Source: Flammula alnicola (taxonomy: Eukaryota > Basidiomycota > Agaricomycetes > Agaricales > Strophariaceae). From it: 64,000 nucleotides of DNA. The position numbers were made by a program, and so were the translations under genes. Each line of letters begins with the position of its first letter. Position 1 is the first letter of the stretch. The stretch spans positions 62,001-126,000 of the forward strand of contig JADNRV010000082.1 in NCBI GenBank assembly GCA_015499995.1, given 5' to 3'. The notes under the pieces are model-generated. The model was not told the DNA's origin. It saw only the letters and a list, made by a program, of their open reading frames with translations, and searched no databases. This document shows, piece after piece, positions 23,103-33,252 of the stretch.

Positions 23103-23952
23103 ATGGTATTTGACGGTGCTGAGGATGGTTCATCTGTGTTTGACGGACTACGCCGACACACCATATATTACGACGATACAGTCGTTTTCAAAGTAAGGCG
23201 ATCACTGTTAAGTTATCGCAGCATCTAAAATGCATCTTCACTCTGTCGCTTTAAGGTTGAAAGCACCCTTTTTCGCGTCCCGAAGAAAGGATTTTCCGTA
23301 CCAGGAAACAGCCTCCCAGTCACGATCCCACAAGACAATGAAAGTATGATTCCAGGATTGACTGATTCTGATCCCCTCGAGTTGGCCGAAGTGTCGGAGA
23401 TATCCTTTGAGGGATTTCTCTCCGTAATGTATCCCGTGTAAGTCGATTCAGCCGCTAATAACCCTCGCCCTCACTCTAGATTTAACTTCAGTGACGGCGT
23501 AGTCGCTCGATACGACAACTTGGTCGGGGCCCTTGACTTGGCTACCTTATGGCGCTTCAAAGAAGTATGTATTGTGTTTTCGTGTTAACACAATTGACAT
23601 GTAATCCTCTTGTCTTGAATTACAATTCTGGTAGATACGAGAAAAGGCGATTTCCCAGCTTTCCCGGATCCTTGAAGGTAGAAACGTGATAGAGAAGATC
23701 ATGCTGGCAAAGAAGTACCGAGTTAAACGCTGGCTACGTGATGGGTACATAAAACTAGCCAAGCAGGACGATCTTACTATCGAAGGTCTCCGTTGTCCTG
23801 GACTGGAACTTGATTGGGAGACGATTTCAAGGATTTTCGCTCTTCAACAGAAGGAGAGATCGATACTACTTTTCAAACAGAATTCGAAGCAATGGAGGTG
23901 GCCGAGGCACTGTGGCAGAGGTGTGGATGCAAACTATGTGCACGGGCACTGA
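23103..23952 (+). CDS. BTB/POZ domain protein 1
   Basis: BTB domains mediate dimerisation and often recruit Cullin-3 ligases. Four exons (23103-23192, 23256-23437, about 23478-23564, 23635-23952) give roughly 225 residues. The order is typical of the expanded Agaricomycete BTB family: YYDDTVVFKVESTLFRVPKKGF (core strand pair and first helix), then a variable acidic loop, EISFEGFLSVMYPV, ALDLATLWRFKEIREKAI and MLAKKYRVKRWLRDGYIKLA. The third intron acceptor could also be 12 nt upstream without changing frame. The C-terminus is short. It is a divergent paralog of the two minus-strand genes at 24.6-25.7 and 27.8-28.9 kb. Confidence 0.75.
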
Positions 23953-24199
23953 ACACATCGCGATCAGGGCCTTCCTGAAGGTCTAGATATTTTTATGAAT
24001 AATACGCTCACACCTCCAGACTCGTCATGCATTTTGTATGTCTCTGTTGGGATGTACGTATAAATGATTCCGTTCCGACATGTAGTTGTCTTTCAGCAGT
24101 GATATTATGCTGCATGCATCGTATGTAGTACCACATATTTCCCCCTCTCCCTCCCCTCTTCTAACAGAGCTCGTAGTGCTATTTTTTGCGGTTTTCTCA

Positions 24200-25690
24200 C
24201 AGTGCTTTCAATAGTCTTGGCCACCAGTGGTGTTGCTTCCGGCAAGGATGCGAACACCGCAAGTGTAATTATGAGTCGCTTAGTTAGGAATAAGCTGCGC
24301 TCAATCCTTCACTCAAGGACCTCCGGACAAACTCTGCCTGCGGAAATGCCAAAATAATCGGCATAAGTGGGAGGCAGACAATTAAATTCATCAAGAGCAA
24401 AAACGGATGTTATACACGCGGAGAATCCACTGTTAGTTCCACGATTGTTGCGAGGAGTTCGAACATGAATGACCATGTGTGCGCCACATTCGGGAATTGG
24501 TCGGATACTGCATTCATTTGTGTAGGAAGTAGTGCCTTTCTAAACATACACCCTGTGGCCGCCTGATTAGCTGTGACATTTCGATTTCAGTTTCAAAGAC
24601 GAGGTCAGACTCTACTCATCAGATCTACGTTTCCTTGACGTTTTCGACTTATTCCATATCCCTAATTTCGTCTGAAACCTTGTCCGTGACCAGTTTTCTG
24701 ATTTCCTCATCCGATGGGAAGGCGTAGTCACCATAGTATCCACGACGACTGTTCCGAAATGATACGAGTATCATATCTCGAACAAGAAATAATCTGATTA
24801 TAGTGGCGTGGTCAAGCGTGGCGGCGCCAAGTTTATCGATGTCCAAGGCGTCAGTCTGTTGCGCAATATGCATGTATCCCTGGATCAGCCATTCTTTGAC
24901 TTTGTATTTTCTCGCAAGAAGGATGACTTCAACACCGCCTCTATCTGTAAGAAATGGAGAAAGCCCCGCAATGGCTTGTTTTCGGATCTGAATAACAGCC
25001 ATCAAGAACTTTTTCAAACATCATGCGAGTAATGAAACCCTCACTTACGTCAAAGAAATCCCACTGTGTAGCGAGATGGAGTGCGCCAAGCCATTGCTCA
25101 TATGTCTTTGCAGGACCTGCCATGCTACTCCATGCTCCCAATCATGATGGCGGATCGATAGATAACGATGGCGATACTCACAGAGGATACATGACGTGCA
25201 GAAAGCCTCTAAAGTGAGAGATAGAGATGCCATTGAGAACTATCGGGCATTGATCGCTGTGGCCTTCGCCTTGCAGACCATTTTTGTCATGTCCCGGGAG
25301 AGAAAACATAACCTCAAAGAAACTCCCCGGAACTTCGAAAGCTTTTTTTTGAAGACGAAAAAGGGTGTTTTCAACCTACGTGCAGACGTGCTCAGTTATA
25401 ACGATATATTGGGCTTATTTTAGTTAATGAATGAATACGAGTACCTACCTCAAACACAATCATGACGGTATCCAGATAGTAGTCTCCGTCTCGTTGGCGT
25501 GGAGGTATAGACTTGCCTCCCTCCGCTTTCAACGTGCAATCGGTATTTGACTTAGGCTGTTCGGGACTATAAGTCGTGGAACTGCTTCGTATTTCAGCGA
25601 CGGGTCATACCATCGCGCGAGTGTAAGAGTGGAGTTGGCCTGGTAGGTTTGAGATCTGGGAGGTGGAGTGACTTGGGCAGGACAGAGATC
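24200..25690. repeat. Segmental duplication block A containing a BTB gene
   Basis: The block matches 27390-28860 in the same orientation over gene and 3' flank, for example the shared string gaacaccgcaagtg. Similarity is high but with scattered substitutions and small indels. The inverted-duplication arm (25776-27181) now separates the two blocks. Confidence 0.8.
24649..25690 (-). pseudogene. BTB/POZ protein 2, copy A, 5' exon frameshifted
   Basis: Exons 25182-25375, 25049-25127 and 24649-25008 read cleanly. They encode VENTLFRLQKKAFEVPGSFF, ISISHFRGFLHVMYPL, TYEQWLGALHLATQWDFFD and ILLARKYKVKEWLIQGYMHIA, a normal BTB domain. The first exon (lower limit 25449) lacks one C near 25606 that is present in copy B (cgggtcatacc here against cgggtccatacc there). 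That destroys the frame and leaves no ATG before DTVMIVFE. Because single-base deletions are common in this assembly, the gene may in truth be intact. The third intron would be only 40 nt. Confidence 0.6.
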
Positions 25691-25775
25691 CCAACAGTCC
25701 TAATATTCTATAATCGGTGCCGGCATCCTCCGTAACTCAAGCCCATACCCATTAACTCTGCGGCCAACACTAAAT

Positions 25776-27181
25776 TATTGCCTCTAGTTGCAACTTGCCT
25801 TCTCAACTCATCGGATTTCCTTCTGCCAATGGACCTTGCAGATCATATCCCACATTCCACTGCCCCAATTTAACAATGAACTTCATGCTCGCGAACAGTG
25901 ATACTCTCGAGCTCCACCCAAACGACCCACGGAGGAGTGACTTTTATTTCGATCCAGCGCCCGCAAGGCTACAGCACAAGAGATTTGTGGCTCTTCGGCA
26001 GCTTATCTCTTCAGACATCCCTTGCATCCTGTGGGGCGAAGACGCGATGTACTACTCGAGGTTTTTCCCCGCCATTCCCTGCGATCAACAAATACTTGTT
26101 CCAGATGACCTCGTCGAGTCCGCTGCCACTTTGCTGGAACAAAAAGAGTTTAAAAGAGTTCCAATGAGCTGTTTCTCACTGGAAAGCCCGTTTAATAAAG
26201 CCAATCCCGGCGCAGCTCCATTTCCTGATGCCATCCGACTGCAACATGCAGACATATCTGATTCCACGGGTCCATACGGGCGTGACCCCCTACCAGGCTG
26301 CATTCTTCTCATCCCACAGTCATATTATAACCTCGACTTTCGCTCGACATCTCGGTTTCAGTCATTAGACGAAGAGGTCTCCCTAATCGACGCACTAAAT
26401 GGTGAAATCCTGGTCCCAAAGTTTCATACCTTTCTTGAAGCCGTTGTCTACATCATTTTCAATCCTCCGACAGGATTCCAGCACCGGAGATCGCTCGGTG
26501 AACACCAGATCTGGCTCGAACGTATCCTCAGACACCGAGTGAAAGAGGACCCGGATCCGGAGACCAATCCCAACCGTCGTACTCGAAAATCCGATCTCCT
26601 TCCTGCGCAGTGCGAGATAATAGCGGAGATCCAGAACGAGGATTGTGCTTGGTATATTCACAAGTACCTGTGGGAGATAGCATTTCCTGCCGACGAGGAT
26701 GTGGATGAATACAGGCAAAAAAAGTGAGCACTCAATCGTTCCATTTCGAACTTCACTTACAGCAACTGACATATGTGGCCTTCCGCATCCAGGTCTCTCT
26801 CATCGCCAGGTATCCTTAAGAAAGACCGCATCAACGCCCCTTCCCTGCTATCAGATTCTCCAAGAATGTAAGCTATAATTCAGCCTACACTCATATTCTC
26901 GTTTCCGACGGTTCTAATGCTTCATCAGCCGCCACTATTCGACAGGTCCGAGTCGTAGTTTGCCAACGCATATGCGACCCTTCCGCATGCCTGCTCCTGT
27001 AAATCAACCTTTAGGTCTCTACCGCTGGCTGTCCAGCTTCCGACGTGTCGTTCGTCGTCTGAAGTAGACTGAAGATCATAATTACCAGACGTCTTTCGTA
27101 GCAGCGCCTTGTACCAATCCCCGACTACGCCCCACACAAAGTTATGATTTCGCTTGCTCAACTTATATAATTCCTAATTTA
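25776..27181. repeat. Right arm of the inverted duplication
   Basis: It is the reverse-complement partner of 21-1406 and sits exactly between the two BTB duplication blocks. It carries the second orphan-protein gene on the plus strand. A reading frame of about 78 codons on the opposite strand (26925-27161, ending DSDLSNSGG) is open here but interrupted by stops in the left arm, so it is probably not a gene. Confidence 0.85.
25876..26727 (+). CDS. Orphan fungal protein, possibly of degenerate nucleotidyltransferase fold (right copy)
   Basis: This second copy of the gene at 450-1307 has an intact 283-residue frame from the ATG at 25876. It differs by about one residue in fifteen, for example LANSD for LADSD, FKRVPMSCFSLESPFNKAN for FRRVPMSRFSMENPFDEAN, and loss of two residues after SPAI. 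The WGEDAM and ILVPDDLVESAATLLEQKEF segments are unchanged. Upstream of the ATG the two copies diverge quickly, so the promoters may differ. The function is not known. Confidence 0.6.
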   Translation: MNFMLANSDTLELHPNDPRRSDFYFDPAPARLQHKRFVALRQLISSDIPCILWGEDAMYYSRFFPAIPCDQQILVPDDLVESAATLLEQKEFKRVPMSCFSLESPFNKANPGAAPFPDAIRLQHADISDSTGPYGRDPLPGCILLIPQSYYNLDFRSTSRFQSLDEEVSLIDALNGEILVPKFHTFLEAVVYIIFNPPTGFQHRRSLGEHQIWLERILRHRVKEDPDPETNPNRRTRKSDLLPAQCEIIAEIQNEDCAWYIHKYLWEIAFPADEDVDEYRQKK

Positions 27182-27183
27182 CA

Positions 27184-27390
27184 AAAATGCACGCGAAGGT
27201 AATATTGTAATCCATGTCGAGAAAATGGCTTGGTTGGTACGAGGGAATGCAGATGGCAGTTGAGGCTAAGCTCTAAGCAGTTGAGGTTGACGAAAGGTAC
27301 TCAGGTACCAAGTTATTAGTTGGTCATAAGTATAAAAGCATGATTCCCTTTCAAATTATCGTACTACTGGCATTGCGCCATGCAGTGCTT
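27184..27390. repeat. Duplicated block equivalent to 22768-23010, lacking its BTB gene
   Basis: It corresponds to the upstream region of the plus-strand BTB gene but runs directly into duplication block B. About 1.2 kb (the BTB1 gene and flank) is therefore present in one block and absent from the other. Confidence 0.65.
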
Positions 27391-28860
27391 TCAATAGTTT
27401 AGGCTGCGTCCCGAACACCGCAAGTGCAACTATGAGTCGCCTAGTTGGCAATACGCTGCGCTTAATCCTTCACCCAAGCACCTCCGGACGAACTCTGCCT
27501 GCGGAAATGCCAAAAAAATTAGCATGAGTGGGAGGCAGGCAATTAAATTCATCAAGAACGAAACGGATGTTATACACGAGGAGAATCCACTGCTAGTTCC
27601 ACAATTGTTACGAGGAGTTCGAACATGATGCATGAATATTGGAATGACCATGCGTGCACCACAATCGGGAATTGGTCGGATACTGCATTCATATCTGGAG
27701 GAAATAGCGCCATTCTAAACATACAACTCTGCGGCCCCTTGATTAGCTGTGCCATTTCGATTTCAGTCAAAGATGAGATCAGACTCTACTCACCAGATCT
27801 ATTTTTCCTTGGTGTTTTTGACTTATTCCATATCCCTAAGTTCGTCTGAAAACTTGTCCGTGACTAGTTTTCTGATTTCCTCATCCGATGGGAAGGTGTA
27901 GTCGGTACTATAGTATCCACGACAACTCTTCCGAAATGATACGAGTATCATATCTCGAACAACAAAAAATCTGGTTATAGTGACGTGGTCAAGCATGGCG
28001 GCGCCAAGTTTATCGATGTCCAAGGCATCAATCTGTTGCGCAATATGCATGTATCCCTGGATCAGCCATTCCTTGACGTTGTATTTTCTCGCGAGAGGGA
28101 TGAGTTCGACGCCATCTCTACCTCTCAGAAATCGAGAAAGCTCCGTAATAGCTTGTTTTCGAATCTGAACAACAGCAATCAAGAACTTTTTCAGACATTA
28201 TGCGAGTAATGGCCCTCACTCACGTCAAAGCAATCCCATTGTGTAGCGAGATGGAGTGCGCCAAGCCATTGCTCATATGTCGTTGCAGGACCTGCCATGC
28301 TACTCCATGTTCTCGATGGCGGATCGATAGACAACGATGGCGATACTCACAGAGTCTTCATAACATGCAGAAAGCCTCTAAAGTGAGATATAGAGATGCC
28401 GTTGAGAACTATCGGGCATTGATCGCTATGGCCTTCGCCTTGCAGACCATTTCTGTCATGTCCCGGGAGAGAAAACATAGTCTCAAAGAAACTCCCCGGA
28501 ACTTCGAAACCTTTTTTTTGAAGACGAAAAAGGGTGTTTTCAACCTATGTGCAGACGTGCTCAGTTATAACGATATATTGGGCTTATTTTAGTTAGTGAA
28601 TGAATATGAGTGCCTCACCTCAAACACAATCATGACGGTATCCAGATAGTAGTCTCCATCTCGTTGGCGTGGAGGTATAGACTTGCCTCCCTCCGCTTTC
28701 AACCCGGAATCGGCATTTGACATAGGCTGTTGGGGACTATCAGTCGTGGAACTGCTTCGTATTTCAGCAACGGGTCCATACCATCTTGTGAGTGTAAGAG
28801 CGGAGTTGGCCTGGTAGGTTTGAGGTCTGGGAGGCGGAGAAAGATAGAAAAGTTCTGTCA
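27390..28860. repeat. Segmental duplication block B containing a BTB gene
   Basis: Partner of 24200-25690. Its BTB gene keeps the 5' exon frame that is broken in block A. Confidence 0.8.
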
Positions 28861-28876
28861 TCTTGAGTGCCACCAT
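27823..28876 (-). CDS. BTB/POZ protein 2, copy B, frame intact
   Basis: Four exons (28619-28876, 28351-28544, 28224-28302, 27823-28185) join in frame to about 240 residues from the ATG at 28876. Domains are a Ser/Pro-rich N-terminus of ~70 residues, DGDYYLDTVMIVFE plus VENTLFRLQKKGFEVPGSFF, SISHFRGFLHVM, TYEQWLGALHLATQWDCFD and LIPLARKYNVKEWLIQGYMH. The usual MYP at the end of the third BTB helix has become MKT here, whereas copy A keeps MYP. Introns are 74, 48 and 38 nt; the last is unusually short and its acceptor (tgaaaaag) is weak, so that junction is the least certain. Confidence 0.65.
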
Positions 28877-29059
28877 TGTCACGGTGGCATGCGTAGTCCA
28901 CGAGGCAATTCGCGAACATGCTATATTTTGACTATATCCGCATAATCGTCTGGACTATGACTTTTATATAGACTGTGAGAGGGAGGAAGCTGATGCTCGA
29001 GTCATAGGGTTCAAAGTTTTCTGAGGCGCTTTTCTATTCAAGCAAGTCGCTTTTACAGA

Positions 29060-29305
29060 ATGACCGCAGCCCAAGCGTCCAGTAAAGCCGGAACACAAGT
29101 ATCCGTCCTGACAATCTTCCATTCGAAGCCCATAGAACTTCAAAGAGTACTCGATCAGGTCTCTCTCAACCTCCCAGCCCTCTTCCAGAATTTTCAGAGT
29201 AACACCATTCTGTCAGATACGAACGAAGCGAACGAGAAGATCTTCTGCGATACATACAGTGCGATGTACTTTTGGACAGGAAAGGTTCATCTGAATACGA
29301 CGTAG
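29060..29305 (+). CDS. Small open frame of doubtful reality
   Basis: The frame of 81 codons starts with a true ATG after a pyrimidine-rich stretch and begins MTAAQASSKAGTQVSVLTIF. No domain was recognised and its 3' end overlaps the F-box-type relic on the other strand. It may be chance. Confidence 0.2.
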   Translation: MTAAQASSKAGTQVSVLTIFHSKPIELQRVLDQVSLNLPALFQNFQSNTILSDTNEANEKIFCDTYSAMYFWTGKVHLNTT

Positions 29306-30459
29306 TGGCCATGTATTTCGATAATGGATAGTAGAAGGGATTTGTGCGCGGTCGAACACTCCTCAATGGTGCCGGATGAGGCAACAGTTGGGATGTTCTC
29401 CGTAAGATCGGAGAAGATATCCGCCAAACGTTCCAGGGAAACCTTTTCCGAGGGCCAATGTCCGTGGAAATACAACTCTTCGAGGCGAGCAAGGAACGCG
29501 ATGGGCGAAGTTCCATGTTTCATTGACGGGAATGAAGCTAGGCGTAGAAAGAATGCGTCTGAGATCAGCTTCAACGCGGTATCTTCGTCCGACGCGGGCA
29601 AAGATAGATGTGCGATCATAGGCAAGGCGTCTAGTATTTGGATCATGGTGTCGTCATCCGGAAGGCCTGCTTTCGTCACCACCAGAGAAAAATGTGCGAT
29701 GGGGCTCCCAGAACGATTGAAAAGCGAGAGAATGCTGTCCACTTTAGCCTGAACCCACGATCCCGTAAAATCATGAGAGAAGCGCTAGCGTTGCAAAGGT
29801 GGGAGTGTGAGTCCGTCAAAGAGGAGGACCAAATCACTGATGCACGCAAAATCCGCTGAATGAAGGTCCAAGACCGTGAGCGAGTGGTGGGCAAGCTTGC
29901 TGGTGAGATAATGAGACGACTAGAGATAGTTGCAGATGTTTGTAAGTTTACAGTCGACCAAGCGGGTAGCACGGGATAGGATTTCTAAAATTTCGTCGAT
30001 TTAAGACTTGTGACCTAAAGGCTAGTAAGCTTGACCCATCCTATATTAACGGAACTGGGAAGTACTAACCATATGTCTGGATTTTTATGGGTGGGAGTCT
30101 TTAAGTCGAAAGGAGGGAAAGACGTTGTAATCTGGCCATCCGTGGGATCCAGTCGGAGTATTCAAGAAGCGGGGCGACTTCGAGATTACCGACAACGGCA
30201 TCGTAACATTTCGTCGGAGTGACGCGGCTATTTCTCTCCATTGTCTAGAAACGGCTGCGAGATAGAGTGACGAGCCCAGAACGATCTCAGGGGGGCTCAA
30301 ATATGTATTGGCAGGAAGTCTCCTGACTATAGGAGGAAAATATTTGGGAAGCGATGTCGACAGGGAGTAGCATAAGAGGGGATCTTGATAATGAGCCTCA
30401 GGCTCTTCAGACTCGGAGATTTTGGTGGGATAAGGGTGTGGAGGTTCGGCAAAGAGCAC
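29287..30459 (-). pseudogene. F-box/leucine-rich-type gene, interrupted by stop codons
   Basis: The 5' part (about 30459-30085) contains YLSPPEIVLGSSLYLAAVSRQWREIAAS, split here as SPPEIVLGSSLYLAAVS and RQWREIAAS, an F-box-like pair of helices. The 3' part contains LLFDGLTLPPLQR, ILSLFNRSGSPIAHFSLVVT and ILDALPMIAHLSL, the leucine-rich pattern that follows the F-box in Agaricomycete proteins. In that 3' frame TAG codons stand at 29920-29922 and 29785-29787, and the 5' and 3' parts are not in one frame. F-box proteins select substrates for SCF ubiquitin ligases; this copy is unlikely to do so. Confidence 0.55.
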
Positions 30460-31032
30460 ACTTTGAAGAGCTGAAAAGTTAGTCAGAGGAGGTTCGACCG
30501 TGTACGGGATTGGGACTCACGATGTATTCCAAACGAGCCTATGCACTCTTATCTCTGCAGCGCTCGACCCAGTGAACGGATGCGTGGAATATTCGAAAGG
30601 CAAAAACTATGGCTTCTACTCGAGCGTCACTCCGAGTCCTCGAAGGCAAACAGAAAAGAAGAGAAAAGGAATACTCACAGATGAATTAACTACTCTCCTT
30701 TCGAATACCAAACATATGATGGTTGTGGTCAAGTTGTGGTCAAGACCACGGTGACAGCAGTTCTTTTCGCATAAGCGGTTGGTTTGCGGGCCCGCGGACC
30801 GGGGCCCTCTGAATCTCGCTCAATTCTCAATCATGATTCTATTAATTCTATGATATCTATCATTCTATCCCCACGATCCACCTGAAAATCGAAGAAACTG
30901 GGCGTGTTTACTGAGATGTACTTTAAATAAAAAAAGCAGAAGCCTTGACATAAATTGTACTCTTCACAATGAACAGAGAAAATAAACCAGAACTTAAGCA
31001 CAAAATCCTCACTACTAACAGGCAGGACCGAT
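30460..31032. other. Intergenic, nothing recognised
   Basis: This lies between the 5' end of the F-box relic and the 3' end of the next minus-strand gene. Only weak open frames without protein-like composition were seen. Confidence 0.5.
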
Positions 31033-31695
31033 CTATTCCATAATCGGCGCCAGCATCCTCTCCTCCATAATCGCCATGCTCAGGCCCATTAACGAGCCAA
31101 ACACGCCGTCCTGCATGCCCACAGGGCTATTAGGGGGCACAGGCGGCGCACCGTACCCAGCCTGGCGCCGCTCTGAAGACACCATCTCCATCCCAACTGC
31201 AAGCGTCTTCTGCACTTTCGACGCTAGGATCGCGTCGTAAGGGACGCCCTCCACTAGCGCGTCCGAGTGGCCACCGTCTGACTTCGTTGTCTCTGAGACG
31301 TGAGAACTTGCTGAGGGCGTCGAGTGGGGTACCTCCAAATCGTGCGTTGAACCCAAGGGCGTGGACGGTCGGTCCCGGTCGTTCTGCGCTGCATCGCGGG
31401 CGGCGGAGGCTTGTAGGAGCAGCATCGTATACAGGTATGGGTCTAGCACCATGTCCGCGATGTCCGCCTTCCTTGGTTGCGATCTGACAGCTCCATCGTC
31501 GGGCGGTGGGAAGACCAATCCTGCCGAAGAGCTAGGGCTCGATCCTGGGCTTTCGAGACGGAGCCGCTTGTGTTGTTTTCGTCGAGGTGCATCTTGCGTG
31601 GGTGATTGAGAGGCGTCTCGACCGCCTAGAAGAGCACTTGCGGACGAGCTGGGCTTCGGAAGTTTCTGCTTGCTCTTCCTCAACATAAACGGCAT
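31033..31695 (-). CDS. Uncharacterised Ser/Pro-rich protein, 220 residues
   Basis: A single exon begins with a true ATG at 31695. The N-terminal 60 residues are basic and Ser/Pro-rich, with a KQHKRLRLESP stretch that could act as a nuclear localisation signal. The centre has an amphipathic helix (MVLDPYLYTMLLLQASAARDAA). The C-terminus is Gly/Met-rich (GVFGSLMGLSMAIMEERMLAPIME). No known domain was recognised. Low-complexity parts alternate with short predicted helices, as in a disordered adaptor or regulator. A leader intron and TATA-like element support expression. Confidence 0.6.
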   Translation of the reverse strand: MPFMLRKSKQKLPKPSSSASALLGGRDASQSPTQDAPRRKQHKRLRLESPGSSPSSSAGLVFPPPDDGAVRSQPRKADIADMVLDPYLYTMLLLQASAARDAAQNDRDRPSTPLGSTHDLEVPHSTPSASSHVSETTKSDGGHSDALVEGVPYDAILASKVQKTLAVGMEMVSSERRQAGYGAPPVPPNSPVGMQDGVFGSLMGLSMAIMEERMLAPIME

Positions 31696-31698
31696 GAT

Positions 31699-31878
31699 CT
31701 GTAGATGTAGAGAATCTGCAACTGATGCAATGCATTAAATTTACGCGCTCGTTACTTGAGGTGGAGATGTAATGATGGGGCATACTTACGATTTGAACTT
31801 TGGAGGTTGGAAATTAGAGTGTGGTGTAGAACCTGAAGAGAGTCGGAAGACGACCCCATAGATAAATACCTCTTTATA
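31699..31878 (-). promoter_or_regulatory. Leader intron and TATA-like element of the 220-residue gene
   Basis: On the minus strand GTAAGT at 31789 and CTACAG ending at 31699 define a 91 nt intron whose 3' end lies 3 nt before the ATG. A TATAAA string (31873-31878) lies about 85 bp upstream of the donor. Confidence 0.45.
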
Positions 31879-33252
31879 CACGACACCGCCAGCCAACTGC
31901 GCTTTCAACCGTCGGCACGGGTCCTTTCGACAACCGTCTTGTTGTTATTGCATTCCCGGATGGAGGGAGAAACATGCTTTCGGACTTTACCCAGAAAGGG
32001 AGATCGAGCTCGCGAAGCGGGGTCACCGGGCGGTTGTCGTGCATGAGGGTGGTTATTATTCGTGATATGGGTAGGTATTATTCGTGATGGATATGAACGA
32101 TTCGTTTACAAGTTGTCCTGGGTGACTGACAGCGGGTAGGAGTTAACGTCGTGGTAATTTGTAGTGAAAGGAATCCGAAGGCGCGGGGGAGATTCAGAAG
32201 TTGCAGACTTAAAGGTTTCCCTCAGTGGTTGAGGGATCATCGATCCTTTATGATCAAACGGAGAAGACAAGGGAAGTGTTCCCGATTTGGACGTCCCGTG
32301 GAATTCGACCAGTTTTCAAGTTACGTCCACCATCACAGGGTAGTTCGGCATTTAGCTCTTCGTATGGCCATTGGAAGAGAAATAGTTATCGATTATCTTC
32401 AAAATTAGTAGTACACTTGAAAGTCGTGTAAGGACTTACATGTTACATACTGTACGTTTCTAACTCCCCTCGTGACTGCCTGAACGTAATTTAGCGCCGG
32501 CCGAGCGGTGTGGCGAGGCGACTCGGATTGGGGTTCCGCGCGCCGCTCCAGTTCTTGGCACGATCGGAGCATGATCACGCGACCCTTCGATTAAATTCGA
32601 GCCCTGATCGAGACTTACATGTAACAATTTTTTGGTTTTGAATGATCTTCAGGAGAATACATAAACCCACAAGTGCTGGCAACTTTGAGACAACACGAAT
32701 GCTGCATTCTGAACGTAGATGAGGAATTTCGGACGCCTGCAAGAATTCAGAAGCACATAACTAGATGTCTTGCGCCGACTCTCACCAAAGCCGCAAGATC
32801 CGTCGCATGCTGTCGCATGCCCCAGCACGTTAACACAGTGATATAAAAAGCATACGTACGCGCGTACGACATCGACCTTCAAAAACCCCGGAACAGACGT
32901 GCGCAAACTCCAAATTTAGCACACGCGCAACCCCCAGAGCCAAGCATTCCAGAACGAATCCTAGCAGTGCTCGAAGCACCCACGATAAGTATGTGAAAAT
33001 AGATAGAAGTGCTCACTATCGGAAGTAGAACCCCACAGGCATCTCTCCCAGCCCGTCTGCAAGCCCTACACGAGGTTGGCGTCGTTCGACTTGTTGCGGA
33101 ACCAATATATGGCGATTCGTTGCGCCATGATAAGGACGAGGCTGCGCAGCGGGCAGTGACTCGAAGAGGACTAGCCAAATAGGCGACAACAAGTTCCGGA
33201 CATATGAGCTGTCACGGACCGCGTCAGACCCCTCCTCTTTACAACCACCATC
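31879..33252. other. Intergenic region, one tRNA-like patch
   Basis: No protein gene was recognised between the two divergent genes. The only structured feature is the A-box/B-box-like patch at 32494-32612, listed separately. The last 60 bp are C/T-rich and form the leader of the protease gene. Confidence 0.5.
32494..32612 (+). ncRNA. tRNA-like patch, candidate SINE head or tRNA relic
   Basis: The string CGGCCGAGCGG followed by GGCGAGGCGACTCGG resembles the D-arm/A box of a class II (Ser/Leu) tRNA. About 95 bp further ATTCGAGCCC resembles a B box. No acceptor-stem pairing could be drawn and the T-stem does not pair, so it is not a functional tRNA. Near-identical acttacatgt strings flank the patch (near 32437 and 32613) and could be a target-site duplication of a tRNA-derived retroposon. 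Confidence 0.25.

Noticed and set aside
26925..27161. 78-codon minus-strand frame in the right duplication arm
   Set aside because: It starts without an ATG and is interrupted by stops in the left arm, so it is probably a shadow frame.
31287..31609. Plus-strand frames opposite the 220-residue gene
   Set aside because: Shadows of the minus-strand coding sequence, with Arg/Ser-rich composition typical of antisense frames.
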